Below, one piece after another: positions 50,920 to 61,826 of a stretch of 64,000 nucleotides of DNA. Location of the stretch: NCBI GenBank assembly GCA_019753125.1, contig JAIELH010000031.1, positions 1 through 64,000 of the forward strand, written 5' to 3'. Under the pieces are notes generated by a model. The model worked only from the letters and a program-made list of their open reading frames with translations. It was not told the DNA's origin and did no database searches. This DNA is from Gallionellaceae bacterium (GTDB lineage Bacteria; Pseudomonadota; Gammaproteobacteria; Burkholderiales; Gallionellaceae). Every line of letters begins with the position of its first letter. The stretch's first letter is position 1. Position numbers and translations under genes: made by a program.

Positions 50920-52404
50920 TCATGTGGCGGGTAATTTTTTGCAAACCAGTATGTGTCTTGTGGCCGGATGTGACTTTTCGCGCCGGACTTCAAATCCGCG
51001 TTTTTCACATAAGGCAACCAATTCGCCCAGTCCGTACCTGCAGAACAATTCCTTATTCTGATAATAAGCCGGAAAGAAGGGCTGCTCATTCTGAATCATC
51101 GGGTCGTTGGTATCGATAAATTCGATGATCATGTATTTTTCACATAAAGGGATTAGCCGATCCAGTACTTGCTCAAAGGTCAAACCAAGACCTAAAACCA
51201 AGTGGTGGATAATGCCTAGCGCAATTACAGCGTCGGAACGCAATCGTTGCGAAGCATTGATTAATACTTTCCTGCCATCGTAAATTGAATAGCGGTCTTG
51301 AGGCAGCTCTGTGAAATTCATTACTAGCGGCAGAATATTGAGCTGATCCTTCTTTACGTTGCCATAAAGAGCCTCAATGCAAGCTTCATCAATATCAAAT
51401 GCAACAACACGTTTCCCCAATTTTTCTGCCATAACTGCAAACCAGCCCGTATTGCACGCCACATCAAGAACCGTATCAATTCCAGGCGTATTCAGGGCGT
51501 TGTAAACAGTTTTCTGTTTGGCGTTCCATTCTTCCGAATAACTCCAGCCGTGATTCTCTCCTTTCAGCTTGTAATAAGTTGAGTAAGCGCTGGCGCTTAC
51601 TCCAAACTCCAGACTTGCCACACATTGATGCATCTCTCGATAGAAACTTGGAATATCTTTTTTTTTCGCAAGGCGCTTCATTGTTTTTTTGATGGCCAAC
51701 CGCGATTTTAATAATCCCAATAGCTTGGCAAGCGTTGATAGACGCCAGCGCAGTTCGGGTATGCACTCCCTCAATGTGATTATTGAGGTCGACGCATTGA
51801 GTGTCGTGTTTTCAATTGCTTTTTTAACAAGAGTACGCTGCCCGAAAGCATAGGCACAGAGGGGGGCGGCAAAATACGGCAGGTACATTCTTTCGAAAAT
51901 CTCTTTAAATACGAAGGCCAGGTGAGTTTCAGCGCTTTCACTCCGAGTCAACTTGTTGGACTGGAGATACTCTTCGGCGAAGAGCGAGTCTCTTGAAACA
52001 ATCGAGGTAAAATCAACAAATATGGGGCGGCCTCTTTCAAAGAGGATATTCCACGGATGAGCATCTTTCAGAAATAATCCCTGGCCAAAAAGCCGTTCCG
52101 ACAACTCCAAATGAAACAATGACGCATCTTTCAGCATGGAAGCGCACCATTCGTTAGGGTATGAAATGCGCGTAATTTTTTTATGCTTCAGAATCAAGGC
52201 GCCACGGGCATCGCCAATGCTGGCGGCAACCTCTCTGTCGGTGCAAACCTCTGTCTGTACAATGTCCTTTATGCCTGCCGCGTTTATGGATTTCAACACA
52301 CCCAAGACAGCATCTTCGTGTTTCAGGCCAACCAAACGATAGACAGCATCACTGGCAATATAAACCGCCCCCTTGTTGTCACAGCTCGCCAACTTCAGCA
52401 TCAC
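50920..52404 (-). CDS. Two-domain protein: N-terminal kinase-like region plus class I methyltransferase
   Basis: LFLKDAHPWNILFERGRPIFVDFTSI (kinase-like loop); DTVLDVACNTGWFAVMAEKLGKRVVAFDIDE. Confidence 0.7.
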   Translation of the reverse strand: MMLKLASCDNKGAVYIASDAVYRLVGLKHEDAVLGVLKSINAAGIKDIVQTEVCTDREVAASIGDARGALILKHKKITRISYPNEWCASMLKDASLFHLELSERLFGQGLFLKDAHPWNILFERGRPIFVDFTSIVSRDSLFAEEYLQSNKLTRSESAETHLAFVFKEIFERMYLPYFAAPLCAYAFGQRTLVKKAIENTTLNASTSIITLRECIPELRWRLSTLAKLLGLLKSRLAIKKTMKRLAKKKDIPSFYREMHQCVASLEFGVSASAYSTYYKLKGENHGWSYSEEWNAKQKTVYNALNTPGIDTVLDVACNTGWFAVMAEKLGKRVVAFDIDEACIEALYGNVKKDQLNILPLVMNFTELPQDRYSIYDGRKVLINASQRLRSDAVIALGIIHHLVLGLGLTFEQVLDRLIPLCEKYMIIEFIDTNDPMIQNEQPFFPAYYQNKELFCRYGLGELVALCEKRGFEVRREKSHPATRHILVCKKLPAT

Positions 52405-54080
52405 GCCCGTACATCCATATTCTCATCCGCAAGCCGCAAGAGCTGCTCATCCATGATGAAGTCTTTTTCATCCATGATTTTTTCACACACAAAATCGATT
52501 GCTGGATCTCGTTTTTCAAGCAGCAAGTCTTTTTTATCAAACTGAAAACTCCACCATTTCGATTGTGGATCTCTTACCACCGAGATTGGGATTTGCCGTT
52601 GAATAAAATAACAATATGCATATCGCCTGGCTAGCTCCCGCTGTTCTTCGTTTAGCGGGGGCAATGAAGAGGTTTTATTAAGCAATTCTCTGTAAGAAGC
52701 TTGCGAACCGGCATCGTAAGTAAAGCCTTTTCTTCCATAATGTGCCTCGCCAGCCAGAATAACGGGTTTACCTTGCAGCGCTGATTCAAGACCTGCAGTG
52801 CCATAGACGGTTATTCCCCCATCAATCATCTGGAAAAAATCCAGGGGGCTTAAATCCTCATCCGCAGGAAGCAACCGCACATGCTCCGGCAATATTGGAA
52901 AATGTTTATTGATCAAACATTCCACGCCGCTGTCTGGATTGTCCCACGCCTCCGCTGGATGTACTTTGATTATCCATTGGACATGGTCGATGTTTTTAAT
53001 CTCATGAATGGTATCAATGACCCACGCGTTAAATGATTCATAAATCATCGGGGCATAATCGCTCACGGTATCCCAATTAATGTGAGTCATGATCCCCCAC
53101 ACAGGCCTTGCAGCATCCAGGCCATATCTACTCCTTATTCGATCTGTCTGCCCCATGTACTCTTTAAAGCGCTTCATATCGAAACTGACATCCTGTTTGT
53201 ACCGGTTCTGCAAGTATCGGTCCAAACGTTTATCTTGATCGCCGGTAAGCGCCAGGCAGCTGCGCTCATTCCATGCAGCATGGCTTATATTATGAAAGTC
53301 GATGTGCAAACCATCCTCCACATGCCGGAAATAAAAACGCGCTGGTAGATATGATGCCATCCATGCCACGACAGGAATTTTCCTTGCCAGCGCCGTATGA
53401 AGCGCAGGCCCCCAATCCACATAAGTGCCGTGCGACATCATAATTCTGGCTGGCGCTATTTGCTTGATCGCGTTTTCTGCAGCTGCAGCACACACCAGTG
53501 CGCTGAATGCATACTCCCGTACAATCGAAAGATCACTGGGAAAGCTATGCCCATGCAAATATCTCAGTACGGCTGATTTCGCATTTTTCCCTACGTTAAT
53601 TTCCCCGTAAAATAATCCCTCAAGATTTCCCCATGTCGTTCCCGCAGCTATTTTTCTTAGCTCCATAGCGGTTTGTTCAGGCACATAATCTCCGATGAAA
53701 GAATATGGTATGGCCATTTCCTCAAGCACTGTAGCGCAATCGCGCTTGCAGGCAGCGCAAGTTTCTTGCCAGCGGCTTATGGGTTGCTTATCTTTTATTT
53801 CTCGCCTGACGCACGCAACAAACACGCCGTCACAAATGACGGCGTGAACGCCAGAGCCGCGAAGTCTGAGCGCTGCCGCAATTGCGCTTTCTACATTGAG
53901 CATAAGCGGCATGCCGCCGGGAACCCAGAATAAAGTCTCGCTGCCCGCTTTTTTTATTTTTTTGCCACGCTTGTATAGCTGCCGCATGGCAACGCGATGA
54001 AAAACTATTTTCTTGTAGCGCTTCAAGCCTGATAAAAACGGCTTGATTTTCCGATGGCAGTTCTGGATTCGTGTTTTCAT
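52401..54080 (-). CDS. Putative surface-glycan biosynthesis/transferase protein
   Basis: Large basic protein with IDGGITVYGTAGLESALQGKPVILAGEAHYGRKGF, reminiscent of capsule export/CDP-glycerol transferase families; 4-bp overlap with 50920-52404. Confidence 0.55.
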   Translation of the reverse strand: MKTRIQNCHRKIKPFLSGLKRYKKIVFHRVAMRQLYKRGKKIKKAGSETLFWVPGGMPLMLNVESAIAAALRLRGSGVHAVICDGVFVACVRREIKDKQPISRWQETCAACKRDCATVLEEMAIPYSFIGDYVPEQTAMELRKIAAGTTWGNLEGLFYGEINVGKNAKSAVLRYLHGHSFPSDLSIVREYAFSALVCAAAAENAIKQIAPARIMMSHGTYVDWGPALHTALARKIPVVAWMASYLPARFYFRHVEDGLHIDFHNISHAAWNERSCLALTGDQDKRLDRYLQNRYKQDVSFDMKRFKEYMGQTDRIRSRYGLDAARPVWGIMTHINWDTVSDYAPMIYESFNAWVIDTIHEIKNIDHVQWIIKVHPAEAWDNPDSGVECLINKHFPILPEHVRLLPADEDLSPLDFFQMIDGGITVYGTAGLESALQGKPVILAGEAHYGRKGFTYDAGSQASYRELLNKTSSLPPLNEEQRELARRYAYCYFIQRQIPISVVRDPQSKWWSFQFDKKDLLLEKRDPAIDFVCEKIMDEKDFIMDEQLLRLADENMDVRA

Positions 54081-54196
54081 GCGGCTCTAGGTTTTTATTG
54101 CGCGATGAGGCAAAACAACAAACTCACTGAGGTGCGAAGCGCTTTTTTGCACCAATAATCCCGCCGCCATGGTATATAAACATGCTGCAACCATCA

Positions 54197-55972
54197 TCAA
54201 ACCAATGCGCCAGTCTTGTTGGGAGCAAGCATTTTTTCTGGGGCGCCCTCTGCGGTCACCTTACCTTTCTCCAGCCGGTACAGCCGGTCGCAGTGTTCGA
54301 CAGTAGATAGCCGATGAGCGACGATCAGTATGGTTTTGCTGCCATGAAGCGTCATAACGGCCTGCATTACACCTTGCTCGCTAGAGGTATCGAGCGCACT
54401 GGTGGCTTCATCCAATACCAGTATGGAGGGGTCATGGTACAGCGCCCGTGCAATGCCAATGCGTTGACGTTGCCCACCCGAAAGCCGGATACCGCGCTCA
54501 CCCACAACAGTTTCGAGCCCTTTCGGCAAACTGGTAACAAATTCTTCCAGTTGGGCGCCCTTGATCGCGCGCCGGACGGCGGCATTATTGATTTCTTCAT
54601 CGGGCAATCCGAAGGCCACGTTGCGCCTGAGCGTGTCGTCGGTAAGGTAAATAGATTGAGGCACATAGCCAATCTGTTTTTGCCATGCGCGCAAGCCTTT
54701 CTGAATATCTTGCCCATCCACTATTACTTGCCCGTTATGGGGAGGCAACAACCCCAATATGACATCCACCAAGGTGCTTTTACCAGAACCGCTGGGGCCG
54801 ATGAAACCTACGGATTCGCCTTTCCGGATGGAGATGGATACGCTGTCAAGCGAAAGGGTTGATGTGCCGGGGTAGGCATAACTAATGTTGGATAAGCGGA
54901 TTTCCGTTTGAAAAGCAGTGTGCGGCGACACATTTCCTTGTTGAATTATGGCGGGCTCAATTGCGATAAATTTGACTTCCTCATACAGCAGATTAACCGA
55001 TGGAAGGCTGTAGCGCATGAACTGCACACCAGACAATATCCGGTTAACTGATGGAATCAACCTGAACGCCGCAGCGGCAAAAAGCCCCAGTGTTGGCACA
55101 ATTCTCTCTGTACCGGCTCCTTGCCCGAGCATGCTTAGCACTAAAAGAGCCAAGCCCGCTACAGCGAGCAGTTCCAACCACAGGCGGGGGAGTTGTTGCA
55201 GAATGGATTGAGACCCGGCCGCCCGAGCTCCTTGAGCGCTGTGCAACTGGAATTGCGCCAGAAAATTGCTTTCTCGGCCAAGCAACTTTACATCTTTGAA
55301 GCCACCCAAACCCTGATACATATGGTGGCTGCGCAAGATGTCATGGTGCTGGCGCGCCACACCCCAGCGGGTAATACGAGCGCGGGTAATGCAATGAAAG
55401 CTCCAAACGGCGGCGCCAAGCAGAAGCGCCACAATTAGCACCCCGATGGGCTCTGCCAGCAGCAACAGGGCGGTTATGCCGAGCAGTGCCATGCCTTCTG
55501 TAAAAACGGACATGCCGCTGTTGATTACCGCGCTGAATACAGCCACCTCCCCGGTAATATTGTGCCCTAGCTGTGCCGAGTTACGCTGCAAATGAAAAGT
55601 ATAGGGCTGGCGCAGGTAAGCGGTAAAGAGCCGTTGTGCAAGTTGCACCTGTATGCCAGATGCAAAGCGCACCTGTCGCCATGCGAGGAAAGCAAGAAAC
55701 AGATTTTTGATGAAATAAATACCAACGAGCCCCAGCATGGAATATATAACCAGTTGGCTTTGGGTGGGGTTGCCCAAGAACTCCAAGAGGGGCTGGATGC
55801 GCGGATAGCGGGTAGCCAAGTCATTTTGACCCATCAGGATCATAACGGGAAAGAGTATGCCAACGCCCAGCATTTCCAGCATCGTGCCGATAACCATAAG
55901 GCATAGCAATATCACCATGCTCTTGCGCTCGGCGTGCGTGAGGATGAAGCGGATTTTTTGAAGGGCGCTCAT
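54197..55972 (-). CDS. ABC transporter, fused permease/ATPase (flippase-like)
   Basis: GFIGPSGSGKSTLVDVILGLLPPHNGQV, IRLSGGQRQRIGIARALYHDPSILVLDEATSALD. Confidence 0.92.
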   Translation of the reverse strand: MSALQKIRFILTHAERKSMVILLCLMVIGTMLEMLGVGILFPVMILMGQNDLATRYPRIQPLLEFLGNPTQSQLVIYSMLGLVGIYFIKNLFLAFLAWRQVRFASGIQVQLAQRLFTAYLRQPYTFHLQRNSAQLGHNITGEVAVFSAVINSGMSVFTEGMALLGITALLLLAEPIGVLIVALLLGAAVWSFHCITRARITRWGVARQHHDILRSHHMYQGLGGFKDVKLLGRESNFLAQFQLHSAQGARAAGSQSILQQLPRLWLELLAVAGLALLVLSMLGQGAGTERIVPTLGLFAAAAFRLIPSVNRILSGVQFMRYSLPSVNLLYEEVKFIAIEPAIIQQGNVSPHTAFQTEIRLSNISYAYPGTSTLSLDSVSISIRKGESVGFIGPSGSGKSTLVDVILGLLPPHNGQVIVDGQDIQKGLRAWQKQIGYVPQSIYLTDDTLRRNVAFGLPDEEINNAAVRRAIKGAQLEEFVTSLPKGLETVVGERGIRLSGGQRQRIGIARALYHDPSILVLDEATSALDTSSEQGVMQAVMTLHGSKTILIVAHRLSTVEHCDRLYRLEKGKVTAEGAPEKMLAPNKTGALV

Positions 55973-56084
55973 GTTTTAATGGATGGCCTTACACTGACAT
56001 TACCTTCGGTGAGGCTCAGGGTAGCCTTGGGTTAAGGCGGTGTGAAGAATGTTTGCGGCTCCCCCCTGTGCGCCACTCAACAGA

Positions 56085-57041
56085 TTATGTATGAGCTGCA
56101 AAATCCATATAGGCCAAAGCAATGCCTTCCTTCAGCCCAACCTTCGCATGCCAACCCAGTGCAGATATTCTCCCTACATCCATCACCTTACGTATCGTGC
56201 CATCCGGTTTTGAGGTGTCCTGTACAAATTTTCCTTTGTAGCCGACCGCCTCTGCGATCGTTTCCGCCAGTTCGCGGATGGTCAGGTCTTCTCCCGTGCC
56301 TAAATTGATGAGCGGACAGTTCGATGGATCGGTCAGCGCATCGTAACGCGCAACATCGAGGCTCGCGAGGAATGCCAGCGCATTGGCTAAATCGTCCACG
56401 TACATGAACTCGCGCCTCGGCGCACCGCTTCCCCACAATGCCACTTCAGATGCGCCGGACAATTTTGCTTCGTGCATTTTGCGGATCAGTGCGGGCAGCA
56501 CATGAGAATTATTCAGGTCATAGTTATCGCCAGGCCCATACAGGTTAGTCGGCATCACGGCCAGCCACTTGGTGCCGTATTGGCGGTTGTACGACCAGCA
56601 CATTTCTATACCGGTTATTTTGGCTAACGCATACGGACGGTTGGTTGCCTCCAGCGGGCCGGTGAGCAGGTATTCTTCCTTGATCGGCTGCGGGCAATCT
56701 TTTGGGTAAATGCATGAGCTACCCAGCAAAATCAGCCGTTCTACTTTCGTCGCGTACGCCGCACGGCAGACATTGGCTTCGATGAGCAGGTTGCTCATCA
56801 AAAAATCCACCGGGTAGCTGTTGTTGGCATGGATGCCGCCTACTTTAGCGGCTGCAAGGAACACCAGATCAGGGCGTTCCTGTTCAAAGAATAGCCGGGT
56901 GGCAGCCGCATCTTCCAGATCCAGTTCGGCATGGGTGCGTGTCACGAGGTTGGTGTAACCCTGCCGTTGAAGTTCGCGCACTATCGCGCTCCCGGCCAGT
57001 CCACGGTGGCCTGCGATGTAAATTTTGCTGTTCTTGTCCAT
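56085..57041 (-). CDS. fcl: GDP-L-fucose synthase
   Basis: [23 protein letters not shown]...[29 protein letters not shown]. Confidence 0.95.
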   Translation of the reverse strand: MDKNSKIYIAGHRGLAGSAIVRELQRQGYTNLVTRTHAELDLEDAAATRLFFEQERPDLVFLAAAKVGGIHANNSYPVDFLMSNLLIEANVCRAAYATKVERLILLGSSCIYPKDCPQPIKEEYLLTGPLEATNRPYALAKITGIEMCWSYNRQYGTKWLAVMPTNLYGPGDNYDLNNSHVLPALIRKMHEAKLSGASEVALWGSGAPRREFMYVDDLANALAFLASLDVARYDALTDPSNCPLINLGTGEDLTIRELAETIAEAVGYKGKFVQDTSKPDGTIRKVMDVGRISALGWHAKVGLKEGIALAYMDFAAHT

Positions 57042-57057
57042 CGAGATTCAATTCATT

Positions 57058-58152
57058 TTATTCATGGTAGTTCTGAGTGATATAACCATGCTTTTTTACC
57101 AGCTCGTCGCGTTCTGCGCTCTTGAGATCTTCGCGCACCATTTCGCTCACCAGCTCAGCGAAGCTGATTCTGGGTGTCCAGCCAAGCTTGTTCTTTGCTT
57201 TACTGGCGTCGCCGAGCAGCGTCTCCACTTCAGTGGGGCGGAAGTAGCGCGGATCGACGGCGACGATACATTTGCCCGATGCATCAAAACCCTTCTCTTC
57301 CACACCTTCACCGCGCCATGTAATGGCAATGCCGAGCTCCTTGGCGGCCGCATTCACAAAATCGCGCACGCTGTATTGCACACCGGTAGCGATGACAAAA
57401 TCTTCCGGCTTGTCTTGCTGCAGCATCAGCCATTGCATTTCGACGTAGTCCTTGGCGTGCCCCCAGTCGCGCAGGGAATTCATATTGCCGAGATAGAGGC
57501 ATTCTTGCAGGCCGAGCTTGATGCGCGCCAGCGCGCGGGTAATCTTGCGCGTGACAAAGGTCTCGCCGCGTATCGGCGATTCGTGGTTGAACAGGATGCC
57601 GTTGCAGGCATAGATGCCATAGGCCTCGCGGTAATTCACCGTGATCCAGTAGGCATAGAGCTTGGCGACCGCGTAGGGGCTGCGCGGATAGAACGGCGTG
57701 GTTTCCTTTTGCGGGATTTCCTGCACCAGACCATACAGCTCGGAGGTGGATGCCTGATAGAAACGGGTTTTCTTTTCCATGCCGAGAATGCGGATCGCTT
57801 CCAGTATGCGCAGTGCGCCCAACGCATCGGAATTGGCGGTGTATTCCGGTTCTTCAAATGATACGGCTACATGGCTTTGCGCCGCGAGATTGTAGATTTC
57901 GTCCGGCTGCGTTTTCTGGATGATATGCGTCAGACTGGAAGAGTCGGTCATGTCGCCATGGTGCAGAAAAAATGGCAGGCCTTTTTCATGTGTATCATGG
58001 AACAGGTGGTCGATACGCGCAGTGTTGAATAAGGAGCTGCGGCGCTTGATGCCATGCACCTCGTAACCCTTGTTCAACAGAAACTCGGCCAAGTAGGCGC
58101 CGTCTTGCCCGGTCACGCCGGTGATCAATGCAATTTTTCTTGTTTGACTCAT
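57058..58152 (-). CDS. gmd: GDP-mannose 4,6-dehydratase
   Basis: [46 protein letters not shown]. Confidence 0.97.
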   Translation of the reverse strand: MSQTRKIALITGVTGQDGAYLAEFLLNKGYEVHGIKRRSSLFNTARIDHLFHDTHEKGLPFFLHHGDMTDSSSLTHIIQKTQPDEIYNLAAQSHVAVSFEEPEYTANSDALGALRILEAIRILGMEKKTRFYQASTSELYGLVQEIPQKETTPFYPRSPYAVAKLYAYWITVNYREAYGIYACNGILFNHESPIRGETFVTRKITRALARIKLGLQECLYLGNMNSLRDWGHAKDYVEMQWLMLQQDKPEDFVIATGVQYSVRDFVNAAAKELGIAITWRGEGVEEKGFDASGKCIVAVDPRYFRPTEVETLLGDASKAKNKLGWTPRISFAELVSEMVREDLKSAERDELVKKHGYITQNYHE

Positions 58153-58175
58153 TTTAATAACCCTGTTTTGTATGG

Positions 58176-59585
58176 CTATCTGCCATAGTTGTCTTCATAG
58201 CGTTGTATATCGTCTTCACCCAGATATTCGCCGACTTGTATTTCGACAATGTGCAACGGTTCGCTACCGCGATTTTCCAGGCGATGTTTCGCACCTATCG
58301 GGATGTAAGTGCTCTGGTTCTTGTGAACGGCGACGACTTCGTCGCCGTTGGTGACGGTTGCCGTGCCGGATACTACAACCCAGTGCTCGGAACGGCGCGC
58401 ATGGCTTTGCAGGCTGAGCCGCGCACCGGGCGACACTTCGATGCGCTTGAGTTTAAAGCCCTCGGGATCATCCTCCAGAACGGTGTAACTGCCCCACGGG
58501 CGATTGACCTTGACGTGATAGACGTGCTCTGTCGCGCCGCGATGTTGCAGCGCATCCACCACTTCGCGCACACGCTGGGTCTGATCGCTTTTCGAAATCA
58601 GCACGGCATCGGCAGTTTCAATCACACATAAATCCTCCACGCCGATGGCGGCGACCAGACGCTTCTCGGCGCGGATCAGGCTGTTCTTGCAGTCCAGCGC
58701 GATGACGTTGCCTTGCAGCGCGTTGCCGCTTTCGTCTTTGCTGGAAATTTCATGCACCGCCTGCCAACTGCCAACATCGTTCCAGCCGATATCACAGGGA
58801 ATCAACGATACGTTGCCGGATTTTTCGAGTACACCATAGTCGATGGAAATAGAGGGCATTGCGGCAAAATACTTATCAACGGCCTGCTGGAAGGTTCCAG
58901 TTGCCCGGCTCTCGGCGATGATGTCCTGCACCACCTGATGCACTGCCGGCAAGTGCTGCTGAATCTCCGCGAGGATCACCGAGGCGCGCCACACGAACAT
59001 GCCTGAGTTCCAGTAGTAATCACCTTCCTTCAGGAAGCGCACGGCTGTAGCGTGATCGGGTTTCTCGGTAAAGCGTTCGACGCCATACACCTGCGCATCC
59101 GCAGCGCGACATGCCTTGATATAACCGAAGCCAGTATCGGGATGTGTAGGCTGGATGCCAAAGGTGATTAATTTGCCGCTTTGCGCCGCCTGAATGGACA
59201 TATCCAGATGCGCACGGAAACGCGCTTCATCCTTAATGATGTGATCGGCGGGCAGCACCACCATGACTGGGTCGTTTCCATCAGCCATCAGGCAGGCGGC
59301 AGCTAATGCAATAGCCGGTGCGGTGTTGCGCCCAATCGGCTCGTACAGTGCCTGATAGGGCAAAAGTGCGTGGTATGCCTCGCCTTTTGCATGCGATTCC
59401 TGCGTAACGATCAGGATATTGCCGGCATCGATTGCCGGAAACAGGCGATTGATAGTCGCTTGCAGCAACGATGCATCACCATCAAGCGACAAAAACTGCT
59501 TGGGAAGGTGTTGCCGCGAGAGTGGCCACAGCCTGCTGCCGCTGCCGCCGGCAAGAATGACTGCATGAACATGGTCATTATTCAT
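58176..59585 (-). CDS. manC: Mannose-1-phosphate guanylyltransferase / mannose-6-phosphate isomerase
   Basis: [28 protein letters not shown]...[47 protein letters not shown]. Confidence 0.95.
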   Translation of the reverse strand: MNNDHVHAVILAGGSGSRLWPLSRQHLPKQFLSLDGDASLLQATINRLFPAIDAGNILIVTQESHAKGEAYHALLPYQALYEPIGRNTAPAIALAAACLMADGNDPVMVVLPADHIIKDEARFRAHLDMSIQAAQSGKLITFGIQPTHPDTGFGYIKACRAADAQVYGVERFTEKPDHATAVRFLKEGDYYWNSGMFVWRASVILAEIQQHLPAVHQVVQDIIAESRATGTFQQAVDKYFAAMPSISIDYGVLEKSGNVSLIPCDIGWNDVGSWQAVHEISSKDESGNALQGNVIALDCKNSLIRAEKRLVAAIGVEDLCVIETADAVLISKSDQTQRVREVVDALQHRGATEHVYHVKVNRPWGSYTVLEDDPEGFKLKRIEVSPGARLSLQSHARRSEHWVVVSGTATVTNGDEVVAVHKNQSTYIPIGAKHRLENRGSEPLHIVEIQVGEYLGEDDIQRYEDNYGR

Positions 59586-59955
59586 TGATATTCTCCAGCA
59601 ATCCTTTTTGTTCCGCTTCGCGCTTCAGCTCCGCTATCTCTGTACGCAGCAGCTCATATTCCTGCACCTTGTATTTCAGGAATTTTACCGTCATGCGCGC
59701 CTTTTCCTCGATTCCGTGCGGGGTGAGCAGGTAAGCGTACGCCAGTTTGTTGTCGCTGTTGCGGAAATTGTTGACCTTGAGGCAACCTTTTTCAATCAGT
59801 GCATTCAGACAAAAGTTGACTTTACCAAGACTGATACCCAGGCATTTCGCCAGATCACGCTGGGAAAGGCTGGGGTTGGCTTCCAGAGTTTTGAGCAGGC
59901 TATAGCTGGTAATGTCGTCGAACATGGGTTCGTTCAGTAAGTGAACGGCGCGCAT
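59578..59955 (-). CDS. MarR-family EPS-associated regulator
   Basis: Winged [64 protein letters not shown]. Confidence 0.85.
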   Translation of the reverse strand: MRAVHLLNEPMFDDITSYSLLKTLEANPSLSQRDLAKCLGISLGKVNFCLNALIEKGCLKVNNFRNSDNKLAYAYLLTPHGIEEKARMTVKFLKYKVQEYELLRTEIAELKREAEQKGLLENINE

Positions 59956-60044
59956 TACAACAGTTGCTGCCCAAAGCTGTCAAGCAATACGCCCGCCGGT
60001 TGTGCCGCACTCCGCATGCACGCTGAATTTTTTCCAAGTGCTGT

Positions 60045-60225
60045 TAAACCCAGATAATCCATTAGGCGGCTCTTCGAGCCTACGCGAGTGCTGACGGGCG
60101 CTTTGCGGCCATTTTTGTCGCTTGCGCGTCGTCCATGGAACAACCATGGACTCCTTTCAAGCGCCAAAACTGTCTCACAAATCGCCTCGTCATCATCTCG
60201 CGTCCTAATGGATTATCTGGGTTAA
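60045..60225. repeat. MITE-like element with ~20 bp perfect terminal inverted repeats
   Basis: aacccagataatccattagg (60047-60066) / cctaatggattatctgggtt (60204-60223). Confidence 0.8.
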
Positions 60226-60258
60226 AATTCGCGCCACTGTCTATCAATTGGTGCTTTC

Positions 60259-61767
60259 ATGCTGCTCTGGTTTGTCATTGCCTACTGGATTATTTCGGTT
60301 GGGATCGGCCTCTATGCCGCTACCCGCGTGCACAATACCAAGGACTTCGCCATTGCCGGCCGAAGCTTGCCGTTCTATATGGTTACAGCGACCGTGTTCG
60401 CCACCTGGTTCGGCTCGGAAACCGTGCTCGGCATTCCCGCCACCTTTCTCAAGGAGGGGTTGCACGGCGTGGTGGCTGATCCGTTCGGCGCTTCGATGTG
60501 CCTGATTCTGGTCGGGCTGTTCTTCGCCGCGCCGCTGTATCGCATGAACCTGCTGACCATCGGCGACTTCTACAAGAAAAAATACGGCCGCAGTGTCGAG
60601 ACACTGACCACGATTGCCATCGTGATTTCCTACCTCGGCTGGGTGGGGGCGCAGATCACCGCGCTCGGCCTGGTATTCAACGTGGTGTCCGGCGGCGAGA
60701 TCAGCAAGCTCGCCGGAATGTGGATCGGCTCCGGCACCATCCTGATCTACACGTTCTTCGGCGGCATGTGGGCGGTGGCGGTCACCGACTTTCTGCAGAT
60801 GATCATCATCGTCATCGGCATGCTGTTCATCGGCCACGAGATCAGCGGCCAGGTGGGCGGCGTGGGCGTGGTGGTGAATCATGCGATGGGTGCGGGCAAA
60901 TTCGACTTCTGGCCGACGCTCGACCTCAAGGAAATCATCGGCTTCACTGCCGCCTGGGTGACGATGATGTTCGGCTCTATCCCGCAGCAGGACGTGTTTC
61001 AGCGGGTGCAGTCGTCGAAGACCGAGAAGATCGCCATCTGGGGGGCGGTGTTCGGCGGAAGCCTGTATTTCGTGTTTGCTTTCGTGCCGATGTTCCTGGC
61101 TTATTCTGCGACGCTGATCGACCCGAAGATGGTGAACAGCCTGATCGACGCCGATCCGCAGATGATCCTGCCCACGCTGGTGATGCAGCATGCACCGCTG
61201 TTCGCCCAGGTCATGTTTTTCGGCGCACTGCTTTCCGCGATCAAGAGCTGCGCCTCGGCGACGCTGCTGGCGCCTTCGGTCACGTTCACCGAGAACATCC
61301 TCAAACCGATGCTGGGCCACAAGCTCTCCGACCGCAGGCTGCTGCACGCGATGCGCGGCGTGACGGTGGTATTCACGATACTGGTCACTATTTATGCGAT
61401 GAACTCGAAGGCCAGCATTTTCAAGATGGTCGAAAACGCCTACCAGATTACGCTGGTCGCGGCATTCATTCCGCTGGTGGCGGGCATCTATTGGAAGCGC
61501 TCCAGCAATCAGGGAGCGCTGGCGGCAATTTTCTGTGGCCTCTCGGTGTGGCTCGCGATTCATATTTCCGGCGGCGACGACCCTTTCATTCCGGCACAGT
61601 TTGGCGGGCTTATCGCCAGCGCTCTGGGCATGATAGCCGGTTCGCTGCTGCCCGGCGTGGTACGCAATCCGTTGCCTGAAGAACCGGAGCATGCACAGCT
61701 CCATCACCATGCCGCAAGCCATACCGGGCATGTGGCGGAACACCCGCGCCATCATCCACATTCCTGA
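60259..61767 (+). CDS. Sodium:solute symporter family transporter
   Basis: YAATRVHNTKDFAIAGRSLPFYMVTATVFATWFGSETVLGIPATFLKEG; ~13 TM. Confidence 0.9.
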   Translation: MLLWFVIAYWIISVGIGLYAATRVHNTKDFAIAGRSLPFYMVTATVFATWFGSETVLGIPATFLKEGLHGVVADPFGASMCLILVGLFFAAPLYRMNLLTIGDFYKKKYGRSVETLTTIAIVISYLGWVGAQITALGLVFNVVSGGEISKLAGMWIGSGTILIYTFFGGMWAVAVTDFLQMIIIVIGMLFIGHEISGQVGGVGVVVNHAMGAGKFDFWPTLDLKEIIGFTAAWVTMMFGSIPQQDVFQRVQSSKTEKIAIWGAVFGGSLYFVFAFVPMFLAYSATLIDPKMVNSLIDADPQMILPTLVMQHAPLFAQVMFFGALLSAIKSCASATLLAPSVTFTENILKPMLGHKLSDRRLLHAMRGVTVVFTILVTIYAMNSKASIFKMVENAYQITLVAAFIPLVAGIYWKRSSNQGALAAIFCGLSVWLAIHISGGDDPFIPAQFGGLIASALGMIAGSLLPGVVRNPLPEEPEHAQLHHHAASHTGHVAEHPRHHPHS

Positions 61768-61771
61768 CGCA

Positions 61772-61799
61772 TGTCATCTTCCTGTCATAAATTCTTCAT
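61772..61799 (+). promoter_or_regulatory. Pho box upstream of phoB
   Basis: ctgtcataaattcttcat (61782-61799), with another tgtcat one 11-bp period upstream (61772-61777). Confidence 0.75.
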
Positions 61800-61826
61800 A
61801 CTCTTGCCATCTCAAATGAAGGGATA

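Noticed and set aside
60244-61761. 505-aa minus-strand ORF opposite the symporter
   Set aside because: His/Arg/Gln-rich shadow ORF antisense to a well-supported transporter; no domain resemblance.
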